In this document: in pieces, positions 53,790 to 63,478 of the stretch
Layout of the letters: the number at the start of each line of letters is the position of its first letter
How positions within the stretch are numbered: the stretch's first letter is position 1
Source of the DNA: Caenibius tardaugens NBRC 16725
Lineage (GTDB): Bacteria > Pseudomonadota > Alphaproteobacteria > Sphingomonadales > Sphingomonadaceae
Assembly: GCF_003860345.1 (NCBI RefSeq)
Contig: NZ_CP034179.1
Span: forward strand, 2,402,001 to 2,466,000
Direction of reading: 5' to 3'
DNA length: 64,000 bases
Position numbers and translations under genes: made by a program
Notes under the pieces: generated by a model
Database searches by the model: none
The model's input: only the letters and a program-made list of their open reading frames with translations
What the model was told of the DNA's origin: nothing

Positions 53790-54398
53790 TCAGGCTTCCA
53801 GTTCGACGTCCCAGTACAGCCAGTCGCGCCAGGTTTCATGCAGGAAGTTGGGCGGGAATGCCCGGCCGCGTTCCTGCAGTTGCCAACTGGTGGGGCGGAT
53901 CGGCATGGTCAGCAGGGGCATGCGCGCCTGCCCCGGCGTGCGCCCGCCTTTCGCCAGATTGCAGGGCGCGCAGGCGGTGGCCACATTTTCCCATGTGGTG
54001 CGTCCGCCCAGACGGCGCGGCACGACATGATCGAATGTCAGGTGTTTGGGCGATCCGCAGTACTGGCACGAAAACCGATCGCGCAGGAACACGTTGAACC
54101 GGGTAAATGCCGGGAATTCGTTCGGTTTGACAAATTGCCGCAGCGCGATCACCGAAGGAATCTTCATGTCGAGGGAGGGGGAATGGACCTCGCGTTCGTA
54201 ATTGGCGAGAATGTCCACACGCTCAAGGAACACGGCCTTGACCGCGGTCTGCCATGGCCAAAGGCTCAGCGGATAGTAGGACAGCGGGGTGTAATCGGCG
54301 TTGAGCACCAGCGCCGGGCAACTGGATGGATCACGCAGGGGATCGTCATCCGCGCTGCGGAAGTGTGCAACCCGCTCAATCAGTTCGGCCTTGAACAT
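53790..54398 (-). CDS. HNH endonuclease
   Basis: A 202-residue HNH protein. Two zinc CxxC pairs (SCQYC and ACAPC) flank the HNH centre LTFDHVVPRRLGG...TWENVATACAPCNLAKGGRT. An N-terminal region of about 95 residues (VLNADYTPLSYYPLSLWPW) is typical of the bacterial 5-methylcytosine-like/HNH group often found as stand-alone housekeeping genes. DNA target unknown. Confidence 0.88.
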   Translation of the reverse strand: MFKAELIERVAHFRSADDDPLRDPSSCPALVLNADYTPLSYYPLSLWPWQTAVKAVFLERVDILANYEREVHSPSLDMKIPSVIALRQFVKPNEFPAFTRFNVFLRDRFSCQYCGSPKHLTFDHVVPRRLGGRTTWENVATACAPCNLAKGGRTPGQARMPLLTMPIRPTSWQLQERGRAFPPNFLHETWRDWLYWDVELEA

Positions 54399-54498
54399 CG
54401 AATGCCCTCCCTGATGTCATGGAAGGGAGCACTTGCAGCAAATGGCGTCAAGTCTGTGACACTGTGCCAATCCACAGACAATTTTACGTGATAATGTG

Positions 54499-55350
54499 AT
54501 GATCCGCACGCGTTTTGCACCCAGCCCCAATGGCCAGCTCCATCTGGGCCATGCCTGGGCCGCGCTTGTCGCCCACGATCTTGCCCGTGCTGGGGGTGGC
54601 GAGTTTCTTCTGCGAATTGAGGATATTGATGGAACGCGATCACGCCCGGAACTGGCGCAGACGTTTCGCGACGATCTCCATTGGCTGGGCCTGACCTGGG
54701 ATGCAGAGGTGATCCAGTCGCAGCGGCTGGGACATTATGCCGCTGCAGGGGCAAGGTTGAAAGCGATGGGATTGCTCTATCCCTGCCGCTGCACGCGTGC
54801 GCAGATTGCTGCGGCTGCACGCGAGATCGGCCCGGATGGACCGGTCTATCCGGGAACCTGCCGCCGGCATCCGATCGATCCCGATGGCCACGATATGGCC
54901 TGGCGGCTGGATGTGGCCGGGGCGATGGCGCGGACCGGCCCCTTGCACTGGGACGATGCCCTTGCCGGGCGGCAAGCCGCGCGTCCCGATCTGTTCGGGG
55001 ATGTGGTGATCCTGCGCAAGGAGGCGCCTGCCAGCTATCATCTGGCCGCGACGCTGGACGATGCGGCCGATGCGGTCACCCTTGTCACGCGCGGCATGGA
55101 TCTGTTCGCCGCCACCCACATACACCGCCTGTTGCAGGCCTTGCTCGATCTGCCGGTGCCGCGCTGGCATCATCATCCGCTTCTGCTGGATGACGATACC
55201 GGGCGCAAATTGGCCAAGCGGCGCGGGTCGCCCTCTCTGGCGGACAGACGCGATGCGGGACAGGACGGGATCGCTCTGGCGGAAGCCTTGCGTCGGCATG
55301 ACTTCCCTGCTGGCATTTCGCTCGGTGTGGGCGTAGGGTCATTGTCATGA
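54499..55350 (+). CDS. gluQ: glutamyl-Q tRNA(Asp) synthetase
   Basis: A 283-residue class I synthetase fragment that lacks the anticodon-binding domain. HLGHAW is the HIGH motif and KLAKRRG the KMSKS counterpart. A Cys-rich stretch YPCRCTRAQI marks the zinc finger. It glutamylates queuosine in tRNA-Asp. ATG 54499 is preferred over GTG 54496. It overlaps the next gene by 4 bases. Confidence 0.92.
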   Translation: MIRTRFAPSPNGQLHLGHAWAALVAHDLARAGGGEFLLRIEDIDGTRSRPELAQTFRDDLHWLGLTWDAEVIQSQRLGHYAAAGARLKAMGLLYPCRCTRAQIAAAAREIGPDGPVYPGTCRRHPIDPDGHDMAWRLDVAGAMARTGPLHWDDALAGRQAARPDLFGDVVILRKEAPASYHLAATLDDAADAVTLVTRGMDLFAATHIHRLLQALLDLPVPRWHHHPLLLDDDTGRKLAKRRGSPSLADRRDAGQDGIALAEALRRHDFPAGISLGVGVGSLS

Positions 55351-55586
55351 ACTACATTCTTATCCCCTTGCTGATCGTGTTCATGATCATGGTCGTGGTG
55401 TCGCTGGTTCGCGGGGTCGTGGCGTTTCTGCAAAGCTCGCGCGACGAACTGGATCGCGATCCCAACACCGGCCCGTCGCCCCTGCAATTGCGCCAGAACC
55501 AGATGATGTTCTCGCGTATCAAGTATCAGGCGCTGGCGATTGTCGTGGTCGCTGTCATCCTTATGGTTGCCGGCTCAAACCGCTAA
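55347..55586 (+). CDS. HIG1-like twin transmembrane protein
   Basis: A 79-residue protein with two transmembrane helices (about 3-28 and 61-76) joined by a loop containing PSPLQLRQNQMMFSRIKYQ. The QN.MM.RIK motif matches the HIG1 domain, associated with cytochrome oxidase or respiratory supercomplexes. It is coupled to gluQ by an ATGA overlap and is 4 bases ahead of the adenosyltransferase gene. Confidence 0.78.
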   Translation: MNYILIPLLIVFMIMVVVSLVRGVVAFLQSSRDELDRDPNTGPSPLQLRQNQMMFSRIKYQALAIVVVAVILMVAGSNR

Positions 55587-55590
55587 TTGC

Positions 55591-56160
55591 ATGGTCAAGC
55601 TGAACAAGATTTACACCCGTACCGGTGATGCCGGGACAACGGGCCTGGTCGATGGTTCGCGCTGCGCGAAGCATGACGCGCGGATGGAGGCTATCGGCAC
55701 GGTGGACGAGGCGAACAGCGCCGTCGGCCTTGCCGTGGTGGCGCTGGGTTCGGGCGGCCATGCCCGGGTGCTGACGCGGATACAGAACGATCTGTTCGAT
55801 CTCGGCGCCGATATCGCCACGCCTGGCGATGATTTCACGCCATCCGAAATGGTTCTGCGGATCGTGCCAGAGCAGGTCGCCTGGCTGGAAGCGCGGATCG
55901 ATGACGTGAACGAGGCTTTGCCTGCACTGACCAGTTTCATCCTGCCGGGCGGCAGCGAGGCGGCGGCACGAATTCATGTGGCGCGCGCGATCACCCGCCG
56001 TGCGGAACGGTGCATGACCGCACTGGCCGCGCAGGCCCCGGTCAATCCGGCGGCGCTGGCCTATATCAACCGGCTTTCGGACTATCTGTTCGTTCTGACG
56101 CGCGCGGTGAACGCGGCGGCTACGGGCGATGTGCTGTGGGTGCCCGGCGGCAACCGTTGA
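55591..56160 (+). CDS. cob(I)alamin adenosyltransferase, PduO type
   Basis: A 189-residue PduO-type enzyme making adenosylcobalamin. Signature motifs are KIYTRTGDAGTTGLVDG at the start (ATP binding), FILPGGSEAAARIHVARAITRRAERCM in the middle and RLSDYLFVLTRAVN near the end. ATG 55591 lies 4 bases after the twin-TM gene. Cobalamin synthesis genes are not nearby. Confidence 0.93.
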   Translation: MVKLNKIYTRTGDAGTTGLVDGSRCAKHDARMEAIGTVDEANSAVGLAVVALGSGGHARVLTRIQNDLFDLGADIATPGDDFTPSEMVLRIVPEQVAWLEARIDDVNEALPALTSFILPGGSEAAARIHVARAITRRAERCMTALAAQAPVNPAALAYINRLSDYLFVLTRAVNAAATGDVLWVPGGNR

Positions 56161-56286
56161 TCGGGCGTTGATCGGGCGCTGATCCGGCCCCGCGGGGTGC
56201 GGTTCCCTGTCCATAATACCCGCTGGCCAACCCCGCCCCGCCCCGCTAGGCAGCGTTGATTGCTGCATTTGCGAAGGGGGTTTGTC

Positions 56287-57156
56287 ATGAAAAAAGTCGG
56301 CGTAATCGGGGCCGGGCTTATGGGGACGGGGATCGCCCAGACCTGCGCGCAGGCCGGGCTGGACGTGATCCTGTGCGATCTGGATCTGGCAATTGCCGAC
56401 AAGGCGAAAGCCATGATCGCCAAACAGCTCGCCCGTATGGTCGACAAGGACAAGATCGCCGCCGCCGATGCCGATGCCGCACTGGCCCGCATCACCACCA
56501 GCGCCGATTATGCGCCTATGGGCGCGGCCGACCTGGTGATCGAAGCCGCGACCGAACGCGAAGAGATCAAGCGCAAGATATTCGCTGCCGTGGGTGACAT
56601 TCTCGGTGAAGGCGCAATTCTGGCCAGCAATACCAGCTCGATCCCGATCACCCGCATGGCTGCCGCCAGCCCCGATCCCGCGCGTTTTATCGGCATTCAT
56701 TTCTTCAACCCTGTGCCGGTCATGCAACTGGTGGAAATCATTCCGGGCCTTGCGACGAGCGCGGAAACGCTGGAACGGGTGCGCGCATTCGTGCGCCAGA
56801 TCGGCAAGACCGCGGTTGAGGCGGGGGATGAACCCGGCTTCGTGGTGAACCGTATTCTGGTGCCGATGCTGAACGAGGCGGTGTTCGTTCTGGGCGCGGG
56901 TACGGGCAACGTCGCCGATATCGACAAGGGTTGCAAATTGGGGCTCAGCCATCCGCTGGGGCCCTTGGAACTGGCGGATTTTATCGGTCTGGATACTTGC
57001 CTGGATATCATGCACGTGCTGCATGAAAGCACGGGCGATCCGAAATATCGCCCTGCGCCGCTCTTGCGCAAATATGTCGAAGCGGGCTGGCTCGGCCGGA
57101 AAAGCGGGCGTGGTTTCTACGATTATTCGGGGCCGGAACCCGTGCCTACGCGTTAG
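56287..57156 (+). CDS. 3-hydroxybutyryl-CoA dehydrogenase
   Basis: A 289-residue single-domain-pair enzyme (NAD-binding 1-~185, helical C-terminal domain after). The Rossmann motif GAGLMGTG is at residues 8-15, catalytic His is in [11 protein letters not shown], Glu in the paired VEIIPG, and Asn in [14 protein letters not shown]. It oxidises (S)-3-hydroxybutyryl-CoA to acetoacetyl-CoA or the reverse. The ATG at 56287 follows GAAGGGGG. Confidence 0.92.
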   Translation: MKKVGVIGAGLMGTGIAQTCAQAGLDVILCDLDLAIADKAKAMIAKQLARMVDKDKIAAADADAALARITTSADYAPMGAADLVIEAATEREEIKRKIFAAVGDILGEGAILASNTSSIPITRMAAASPDPARFIGIHFFNPVPVMQLVEIIPGLATSAETLERVRAFVRQIGKTAVEAGDEPGFVVNRILVPMLNEAVFVLGAGTGNVADIDKGCKLGLSHPLGPLELADFIGLDTCLDIMHVLHESTGDPKYRPAPLLRKYVEAGWLGRKSGRGFYDYSGPEPVPTR

Positions 57157-57186
57157 TTATCGCCTCATTATCGGCGCGTCTGCGCG

Positions 57187-57534
57187 TCAGTCGTCGGACA
57201 AATCGGTTCCATCGTCATCGCTGCTGTCGCGGGTGGTGGAACCGCCATCATCGGAGTTTTCGGTGGCGCTTTCGCCATCGCCTGTCGGTTCATCGACCAG
57301 TTCGTCGTCGGACAGGAATTCCACGGTTTCCTGCGTCTGGTTCCCGGCCTGATTTTCGGCAGGCTGATCGACCACATCGTTTTCCGAAGCAACCATGTCC
57401 TGTGTTTCGGTTGCATTCGCGGTGTCGAGCGCGCCATCATGATCCTGCGAACCGACAAACAGGAGCGCGGCAACGATTGTCGCGGCGGCAAAGCCCAAGG
57501 CAGCCCGATAATTGGTGAACAGTTTCTTGTACAT
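57187..57534 (-). CDS. hypothetical membrane-anchored acidic protein
   Basis: A 115-residue protein. A short basic start and one transmembrane helix (about 12-28) are followed by about 85 residues dominated by Asp, Glu, Ser, Thr and Asn, with no hydrophobic core. The tail is likely disordered. No family is recognised. It lies 24 bases downstream of mutS (same strand). Confidence 0.6.
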   Translation of the reverse strand: MYKKLFTNYRAALGFAAATIVAALLFVGSQDHDGALDTANATETQDMVASENDVVDQPAENQAGNQTQETVEFLSDDELVDEPTGDGESATENSDDGGSTTRDSSDDDGTDLSDD

Positions 57535-57558
57535 TCGGAGAGAGTTAGCAGGCGAAGG

Positions 57559-60165
57559 TTAAATTTCCGTCGCCCCCGCTTCGCGCTTCAAATCGTACAA
57601 CAGGTCGAGCGCTTCGCGCGGTGAAAGGGCATCGATATCCAGCCCGTCCAGCCGTTCGCGCAAGGTATCGCGCTGTTCCGCCTCGGCCTGGGCGGCAGCG
57701 GCAAAGAGTGGCAGTTCACCCAGTCCGGCCGCCAGCCCGCCCGTTTCCGCGCGGCCTTTCTCCAGCCGGTCCAGCACGGTTTTCGCGCGGGCGATCACCG
57801 GGGCCGGGACACCGGCCAGCCGCGCCACGGCCAGACCATAGGACCGGTCTGCCGGGCCTTCGGCCAGTTCATGCAGCAAGACGAGATCGCCTTTCCATTC
57901 GCGTGCGCGAACATGGTGAAGCGACAGCGCGTCGCAACTTTCCGCGAGCCGGGCGAGTTCATGGTAATGGGTGGCGAACAGGCACCGGCAACGGGTGGTT
58001 TCGTGCACGGCCTCAACCACGGCCCAGGCCAGTGCCAGCCCGTCATAAGTGGATGTGCCGCGCCCAACCTCGTCCAGAATGACAAAGCTGCGCTCGGTCG
58101 CCTGGGCGAGGATTGCGGCGGTTTCGACCATTTCCACCATGAAGGTGGAGCGCCCGCGTGCCAGATTGTCGGAGGCGCCGACACGGCTGAACAGCCGGTC
58201 GACCAGACCGATTGTCGCCCGCCGCGCGGGGACATAGCTGCCAGCCTGCGCCAGGAGCACGATCAGCGCGTTCTGGCGCAGGAAGGTCGATTTACCGCCC
58301 ATGTTGGGGCCGCCGATCAGCCACAGCCGGTCAGTCGGGGCCAGAGTGCAATCGTTGGCGACAAAGCGTTCGCCCGCACTGGCCAGCGCGTCTTCCACCA
58401 CCGGGTGCCGCCCGCCTTCGATCACGAGGCTGCGTTCCTCGACAATATCAGGGCGGCTCCACGCCCCTTCCGCCGCGCGTTCGGCCAGCCCAGCGGTGAC
58501 ATCGATCCGCGCCAGCGCCTCGGCTGTGGCGGCAATGGCGTGGCGATCGGCGATGGCGCGGGCGATCAGCTGTTCGAAATGGGCTTCTTCCAGCGCCAGC
58601 GCGCGGCCGCCCGCTTCGGCAATCCGGGTCGCCTCTTCGTGCAGGACCAGTGAATTGAAGCGCACCGCACCGGCCATGGTCTGGCGATGGGTGAACCCGC
58701 TGTCCGGCGCCATCAGGGCATCGGCGTGTTTGGCGGGCACTTCGATGAAATAGCCGAGCACGCCGTTGTGCCTGATTTTCAGGGCGGTGATGCCGGTGTC
58801 GTCGCGATACTTCGCTTCCAGTGCGGCGATGGCGCGGCGCGAATTGCCCGAGGCATGGCGCAGTTCGTCCAGCGCGGCATCATACCCTTCGGCGACAAAT
58901 CCGCCCTGGCTGCGCTCCGTCGGCGGCGAAGGGACCAGCGCCTGCGTGAACAGATCGACCAGCGCTCCATGGCCGCCGAGTGCGGGCAGCAGCCGGTCCA
59001 GCAAGGGCGGCAGATCGCGGCGGCCTTGCAGGTGATCGTGGATGCGGCGCGCTTCTGCCAGCCCGTCGCGCACTTGCCCCAGATCGCGGGGGCTGCCGCG
59101 CCCTGCGACAATGCGCCCCAGCGCCCGCCCGACATCGGGCAAGGCGCGCAGCACTGCGCGCAGATCGGCACGCAACAGGGGATCTTCGTGCAGCCATTGC
59201 ACAGCGGCGAGGCGTGCCTGGATCGCGTCGGCATCGGTCAGCGGGGAAGACAGATCGTCGGCCAGCATGCGTGCGCCCGCCCCGGTGACGCAGCGATCCA
59301 CCGCCGCGATCAGGCTGCCCTTGCGCCCGCCCTGCTGGGCTTCGAGAATTTCGAGGCTGCCGCGCGTCGCCTCGTCCATGGTGAGCCGGGCATCGCCGGC
59401 GCGTTCGACCGGGGGCAGCAGGAGGGGCAGTTTCCCGCAGCCGACATGGTCGAGATAGGCGATCAGCCCGCCTGCTGCCGCCAGCATGGCCCGCGAAAAC
59501 TGGCCGAAGCCATCTAGCGTGGCGACCCCATGGATCGTTTTCAGCCGGGCATCGCCTTCATCGCTGGCAAAATGGGTGCGGGGCCGGGCGATCGTGCGGT
59601 CGGGCGCCTCGTCCCAGCCATCCGGCGCGACCAGTTCGCTGGCCCCCAACCGGGCCAGCGCGGCGCCCATGCGATCGGGCGCGCATTCTTCCAGTTCCAT
59701 TCGCCCGGTCGAAATGTCGCAGGCGGCAATCCCGATCGTGCCGCGCACGTCGCACACGGCGGCAAGGATATTCGCGCGACGCGGTTCCAGCAGCGCCTCT
59801 TCTGTCAGTGTGCCAGCGGTCACGAACCGCACGATATCTCGGGCGACCAGTGCCTTGGAACCGCCGCGTTTTTTCGCTTCTTCGGGCGTTTCGATCTGTT
59901 CGGCGATGGCCACCCGGCAACCCGCCTTGATCAGGCGTGCAAGATAGTTTTCCGCTGCATGCACCGGCACCCCGCACATCGGGATGGGCTGGCCATCGTG
60001 TTCGCCCCGGCTGGTCAGCGCGATATCGAGGATTTGTGCCGCGTGTTTCGCATCATCGAAGAACAGTTCGAAGAAATCGCCCATGCGGTAGAACAGCATG
60101 GAATCGCCAGCGCGTTCTTTAAGAACAAGATATTGCGCCATCATGGGGGAAGCGGTGCCAGCCAT
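57559..60165 (-). CDS. mutS: DNA mismatch repair protein MutS
   Basis: An 868-residue MutS. The mismatch-recognition Phe-X-Glu area near the N-terminus reads LFYRMGDFFELFFDDA, and the ATPase domain has Walker A GGPNMGGKSTF and signature STYDGLALAWA. It recognises mismatches and recruits MutL. Length and order match the family. It diverges from maeB, with about 110 bases between starts. Confidence 0.97.
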   Translation of the reverse strand: MAGTASPMMAQYLVLKERAGDSMLFYRMGDFFELFFDDAKHAAQILDIALTSRGEHDGQPIPMCGVPVHAAENYLARLIKAGCRVAIAEQIETPEEAKKRGGSKALVARDIVRFVTAGTLTEEALLEPRRANILAAVCDVRGTIGIAACDISTGRMELEECAPDRMGAALARLGASELVAPDGWDEAPDRTIARPRTHFASDEGDARLKTIHGVATLDGFGQFSRAMLAAAGGLIAYLDHVGCGKLPLLLPPVERAGDARLTMDEATRGSLEILEAQQGGRKGSLIAAVDRCVTGAGARMLADDLSSPLTDADAIQARLAAVQWLHEDPLLRADLRAVLRALPDVGRALGRIVAGRGSPRDLGQVRDGLAEARRIHDHLQGRRDLPPLLDRLLPALGGHGALVDLFTQALVPSPPTERSQGGFVAEGYDAALDELRHASGNSRRAIAALEAKYRDDTGITALKIRHNGVLGYFIEVPAKHADALMAPDSGFTHRQTMAGAVRFNSLVLHEEATRIAEAGGRALALEEAHFEQLIARAIADRHAIAATAEALARIDVTAGLAERAAEGAWSRPDIVEERSLVIEGGRHPVVEDALASAGERFVANDCTLAPTDRLWLIGGPNMGGKSTFLRQNALIVLLAQAGSYVPARRATIGLVDRLFSRVGASDNLARGRSTFMVEMVETAAILAQATERSFVILDEVGRGTSTYDGLALAWAVVEAVHETTRCRCLFATHYHELARLAESCDALSLHHVRAREWKGDLVLLHELAEGPADRSYGLAVARLAGVPAPVIARAKTVLDRLEKGRAETGGLAAGLGELPLFAAAAQAEAEQRDTLRERLDGLDIDALSPREALDLLYDLKREAGATEI

Positions 60166-60276
60166 GTCGAACGCGGTAGCGGGGTGAGACCTGATTCGGG
60201 AAGCGCAAGGACGCAGCTTTCCCCTATCGCTTTTGATGAAGTGCGGTTATCGGCAAGGGACGAAAGGAGACTGCCC

Positions 60277-62541
60277 TTGTCCGGTGATGGTAACAAAGTG
60301 AGTTTTTCGGAGCGTGAGGCGCTTTTTTATCACGAGACCATCCGGCCAGGTAAGATCGAGATCGTGGCATCGAAACCGATGGCCACGCAGCGCGATCTCA
60401 GCCTCGCCTATTCGCCCGGCGTGGCCGCCCCTGTGGAAGCGATCGCCCGCGATCCGGCCAATGCGGCAAAGTACACCGCCCGTTCCAATCTGGTGGCGGT
60501 GATTTCCAACGGCACCGCTATTCTCGGCCTCGGCAATCTTGGCGCGCTGGCATCCAAGCCGGTGATGGAAGGCAAGGCCGTGCTGTTCAAACGGTTTGCC
60601 GATGTCGATTCCATCGATATCGAACTGGCCAGCGAAGATCCGCAGGCCCTGATCGAAGCGATTGCGATGATGGAACCCAGCTTCGGCGGGATCAATCTGG
60701 AAGACATCAAGGCGCCCGAATGCTTCATTATCGAGCAGGCGCTGCGTGAACGGATGAAAATCCCGGTCATGCATGACGACCAGCATGGCACGGCGATTAT
60801 CGCCGCCGCTGGCCTGATCAATGCCTGCCATCTGACCGGGCGCAAGCTGGACGAAGTGAAAGTCGTGGTGAACGGTGCAGGGGCTTCGGCGCTGGCCTGT
60901 ACCGCGCTGATCAAGTCGATGGGCGTGCGCCACGACAATGTCACTGTCTGCGATACCAAGGGCGTGATCTACAGGGGGCGTGAAAACGTCGATCAGTTCA
61001 AATCGGCCCATGCCATCGAAACCACGGACCGCACATTGGCCGAAGCGCTCAAGGGCGCAGACATTTTCCTGGGTCTTTCCGCCAAGGGCGCGGTGACGCA
61101 GGACATGGTCAAGAACATGGCCCCCAAGCCGATCATCTTCGCAATGGCCAACCCCGATCCGGAAATCAGCCCGCCCGACGTCAAGGCCGTCCGCCCGGAT
61201 GCGATTATCGCCACTGGCCGTTCGGACTATCCGAACCAGGTGAACAACGTACTGGGTTTCCCCTTCATTTTCCGCGGTGCGCTCGACGTGCAGGCCACAG
61301 CGATCAACGAGGAAATGAAGATCGCGGCGGCCGAAGCAATCGCCGCGCTGGCCCGCGAACGCGTGCCCGAAGAAGTGGCGGCGGCTTATGGCACCAATCA
61401 CCAGTTCGGCACCGAATACATCATTCCGGCGCCGTTCGATCCGCGTCTGATCGAACGCGTGTCCTCGGCCGTGGCCAAGGCGGCGATGGATTCGGGCGTG
61501 GCGCAGAAGCCGATCGAGGATTTCGACGCCTATCGCGCGCAGTTAAAAGCGCGCCTCAACCCGACCACCAGCGTGCTGACGCAGGTCTTCGAAGAGCTGA
61601 AGCGCAATCCCAAGCGGGTCGTCTTTGCCGAGGCGGAGGAAGAAATCGTCCTGCGCGCCGCGATCCAGTATCGCGATTTCGGCTATGGCACGCCCGTTCT
61701 GGTGGGCCGCACGCAGGCGGTGCTCGACAAACTGATCGAACTGGGTGTCGACGATCCGCATAGTTATGAGATCGAAAACTCGGCCAATTCGGTGCGCGTG
61801 CCGGAAATGGTCGACTATTTGTACAAGCGTCTGCAACGCCGGGGCTATCGCGAACGTGACGTACGCCGCACAGTCAACCAGGACCGCAATGTCTTTGGTG
61901 CGCTGTTGGTGGCGCTGGGCCATGCCGATGCGATGATTACCGGGCTGACGCGCCCGTTCGCGCAATCGATGCGTGAAGTGCAACTGGTGCTGGATCACAA
62001 GCCGGGTCAGGTGCCGTTCGGCATCCACCTGATGATCGGCAAGGATTACACCGTATTCCTCGCCGATACGACGATCAACGAACGCCCCACGGCGCAGGAA
62101 CTGGCGCATATCGCCAAGGAAACCGCTGCGGTTGCCCGTCGTCTCGGGCACGAACCGCGCGTCGCGTTTCTCAGCTTCTCCACCTTCGGCAATCCGTCGG
62201 GCAAGTGGCTGGAGCCGATCCGCGAAGCTGTGGCGATCCTCGATGCGGAAAATCCGGGCTTCGAATACGAAGGGGAAATGGCCCCCGACGCCGCGCTCAA
62301 TCCGCGCGTCATGGCCAATTATCCGTTCAATCGCCTGTCGCAGCCGGCCAACATCCTGATCATGCCGGGCCTGCAATCGGCCAATATCTCGGCAAAGCTG
62401 CTGCGCGAACTGGGCGGCAACGCCACGATCGGGCCGATGCTGATCGGGATGGAAAAGCCGGTGCAAATCGCGCCGATGACATCGATTGTGCCCGACGTTC
62501 TGCAACTGGCCGTACTGGCTGCTGCCGGGGTCGTGGGCTAA
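60277..62541 (+). CDS. maeB: NADP-dependent malic enzyme with phosphotransacetylase-like C-terminus
   Basis: A 754-residue MaeB-type enzyme. The malic enzyme part (about 1-430) carries YSPGVAAPVEAIARDP, the metal/catalytic HDDQHGTA and the NADP motif GAGASALA. The C-terminal half (about 430-754) is a phosphate acetyltransferase-like domain (GLTRPFAQSMREVQ) thought to bind acetyl-CoA for regulation. The start TTG 60277 with AAGGAG 7 bases before fits family N-termini better than a far upstream frame. GTG 60298 is possible. Confidence 0.93.
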   Translation: MSGDGNKVSFSEREALFYHETIRPGKIEIVASKPMATQRDLSLAYSPGVAAPVEAIARDPANAAKYTARSNLVAVISNGTAILGLGNLGALASKPVMEGKAVLFKRFADVDSIDIELASEDPQALIEAIAMMEPSFGGINLEDIKAPECFIIEQALRERMKIPVMHDDQHGTAIIAAAGLINACHLTGRKLDEVKVVVNGAGASALACTALIKSMGVRHDNVTVCDTKGVIYRGRENVDQFKSAHAIETTDRTLAEALKGADIFLGLSAKGAVTQDMVKNMAPKPIIFAMANPDPEISPPDVKAVRPDAIIATGRSDYPNQVNNVLGFPFIFRGALDVQATAINEEMKIAAAEAIAALARERVPEEVAAAYGTNHQFGTEYIIPAPFDPRLIERVSSAVAKAAMDSGVAQKPIEDFDAYRAQLKARLNPTTSVLTQVFEELKRNPKRVVFAEAEEEIVLRAAIQYRDFGYGTPVLVGRTQAVLDKLIELGVDDPHSYEIENSANSVRVPEMVDYLYKRLQRRGYRERDVRRTVNQDRNVFGALLVALGHADAMITGLTRPFAQSMREVQLVLDHKPGQVPFGIHLMIGKDYTVFLADTTINERPTAQELAHIAKETAAVARRLGHEPRVAFLSFSTFGNPSGKWLEPIREAVAILDAENPGFEYEGEMAPDAALNPRVMANYPFNRLSQPANILIMPGLQSANISAKLLRELGGNATIGPMLIGMEKPVQIAPMTSIVPDVLQLAVLAAAGVVG

Positions 62542-62547
62542 CCTCAA

Positions 62548-62580
62548 AAAAAGGGGGCGTTTCCCACCGGAAACGCCCCG
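62548..62580 (-). terminator. intrinsic terminator for the minus-strand SDR genes
   Basis: The stem GGGGCGTTTCC / GGAAACGCCCC is followed on the minus strand by seven T residues (AAAAAAA on the plus strand). It ends the SDR gene and lies just after maeB. Confidence 0.85.
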
Positions 62581-62613
62581 CAGGTAGGGTAACTGTTTTT
62601 ACGCGCCCGCGCG

Positions 62614-63363
62614 TCAGGATGCGCGGGTTTGTCCGCCGTCCACCATCAGCGTCTGCCCGGTGACATAGCTGGCGGCATCGCTGGCGAGGAATACGGCGGC
62701 AGCGCCGATATCTGCCTCGGGATCACCAATCCGCTTCAGCGGCACTTGCGCAAGGCTGGCGGCGTACTGGTCGGGGAAGGCTTGCGACCATGCCTCGACC
62801 CCCGGGGTCATGGCATAGGGGCAGATCACGTTCACGCGAATGCCGTCCTTGCCCCATTCATTGGTGGCCACTTTGGACAGGGCGCGGATCGCCTCCTTGG
62901 CGGCGGCATAGCTGGCCTGGGTGACCATTCCCGACAGGCCCGAACCGCTGCCGAAATTGATAATCGAACCTTTGCTGGCTTTCAGGTGCGGATAGGCGGC
63001 CTGCATCAGGTGATAGGTTGGCCAGAACCCGGTGTCGAAAGCGATATTGGCCTGTTCGCGCGTCTGTTTCGCGAACATTTCCTGCGCGGATGCCTGGGCC
63101 GCGTTGACCAGCGTGTCGAGCTTGCCGAATTCGGCCACGGCCTTGTCCACAATCAGGTGCAACTGATCATGCTGCGACAGATCCATCGGCATGAACACGA
63201 CTTTACCGAACTGGCTCAGTTCGGCGGCGGTGGCATTGCCCAGATCTTCTTCGCGATCGACAATCAGGACACTGGCCCCGGCTTTCACGAAGGCCGTTGC
63301 GATGCCTTTGGCGATACCGCGCGCGCCACCGGTAACGATGGTGGCTTTTCCGTTGAGATCCAT
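62614..63363 (-). CDS. short-chain dehydrogenase/reductase
   Basis: A 249-residue SDR. The cofactor loop TGGARGIAKG is at about residues 13-22, NAAQ replaces the usual NNAG, and the active site is Ser-Tyr-x-x-x-Lys (FGSGSGLS, then YAAAKEAI). The ATG at 63363 is preferred over an upstream ATG because the family starts DLNGKATIVTGG. Product unknown. It is paired with a second SDR gene upstream. Confidence 0.88.
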   Translation of the reverse strand: MDLNGKATIVTGGARGIAKGIATAFVKAGASVLIVDREEDLGNATAAELSQFGKVVFMPMDLSQHDQLHLIVDKAVAEFGKLDTLVNAAQASAQEMFAKQTREQANIAFDTGFWPTYHLMQAAYPHLKASKGSIINFGSGSGLSGMVTQASYAAAKEAIRALSKVATNEWGKDGIRVNVICPYAMTPGVEAWSQAFPDQYAASLAQVPLKRIGDPEADIGAAAVFLASDAASYVTGQTLMVDGGQTRAS

Positions 63364-63478
63364 TTTTGTTATCCTCTCCACAAGTGATTGGCTTTTGAAG
63401 CCCGATCACGCCTTATCTGAACGTACAGGGGGCAGCCCGTTGGTGGACTGCCCCCTGACAATTGGCTGGCGGGCCTGC

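Noticed and set aside
59530-60276. maeB starting at the far upstream end of its open frame
   Set aside because: The extra 249 codons are antisense to mutS and show no malic enzyme sequence; TTG 60277 has a proper SD.
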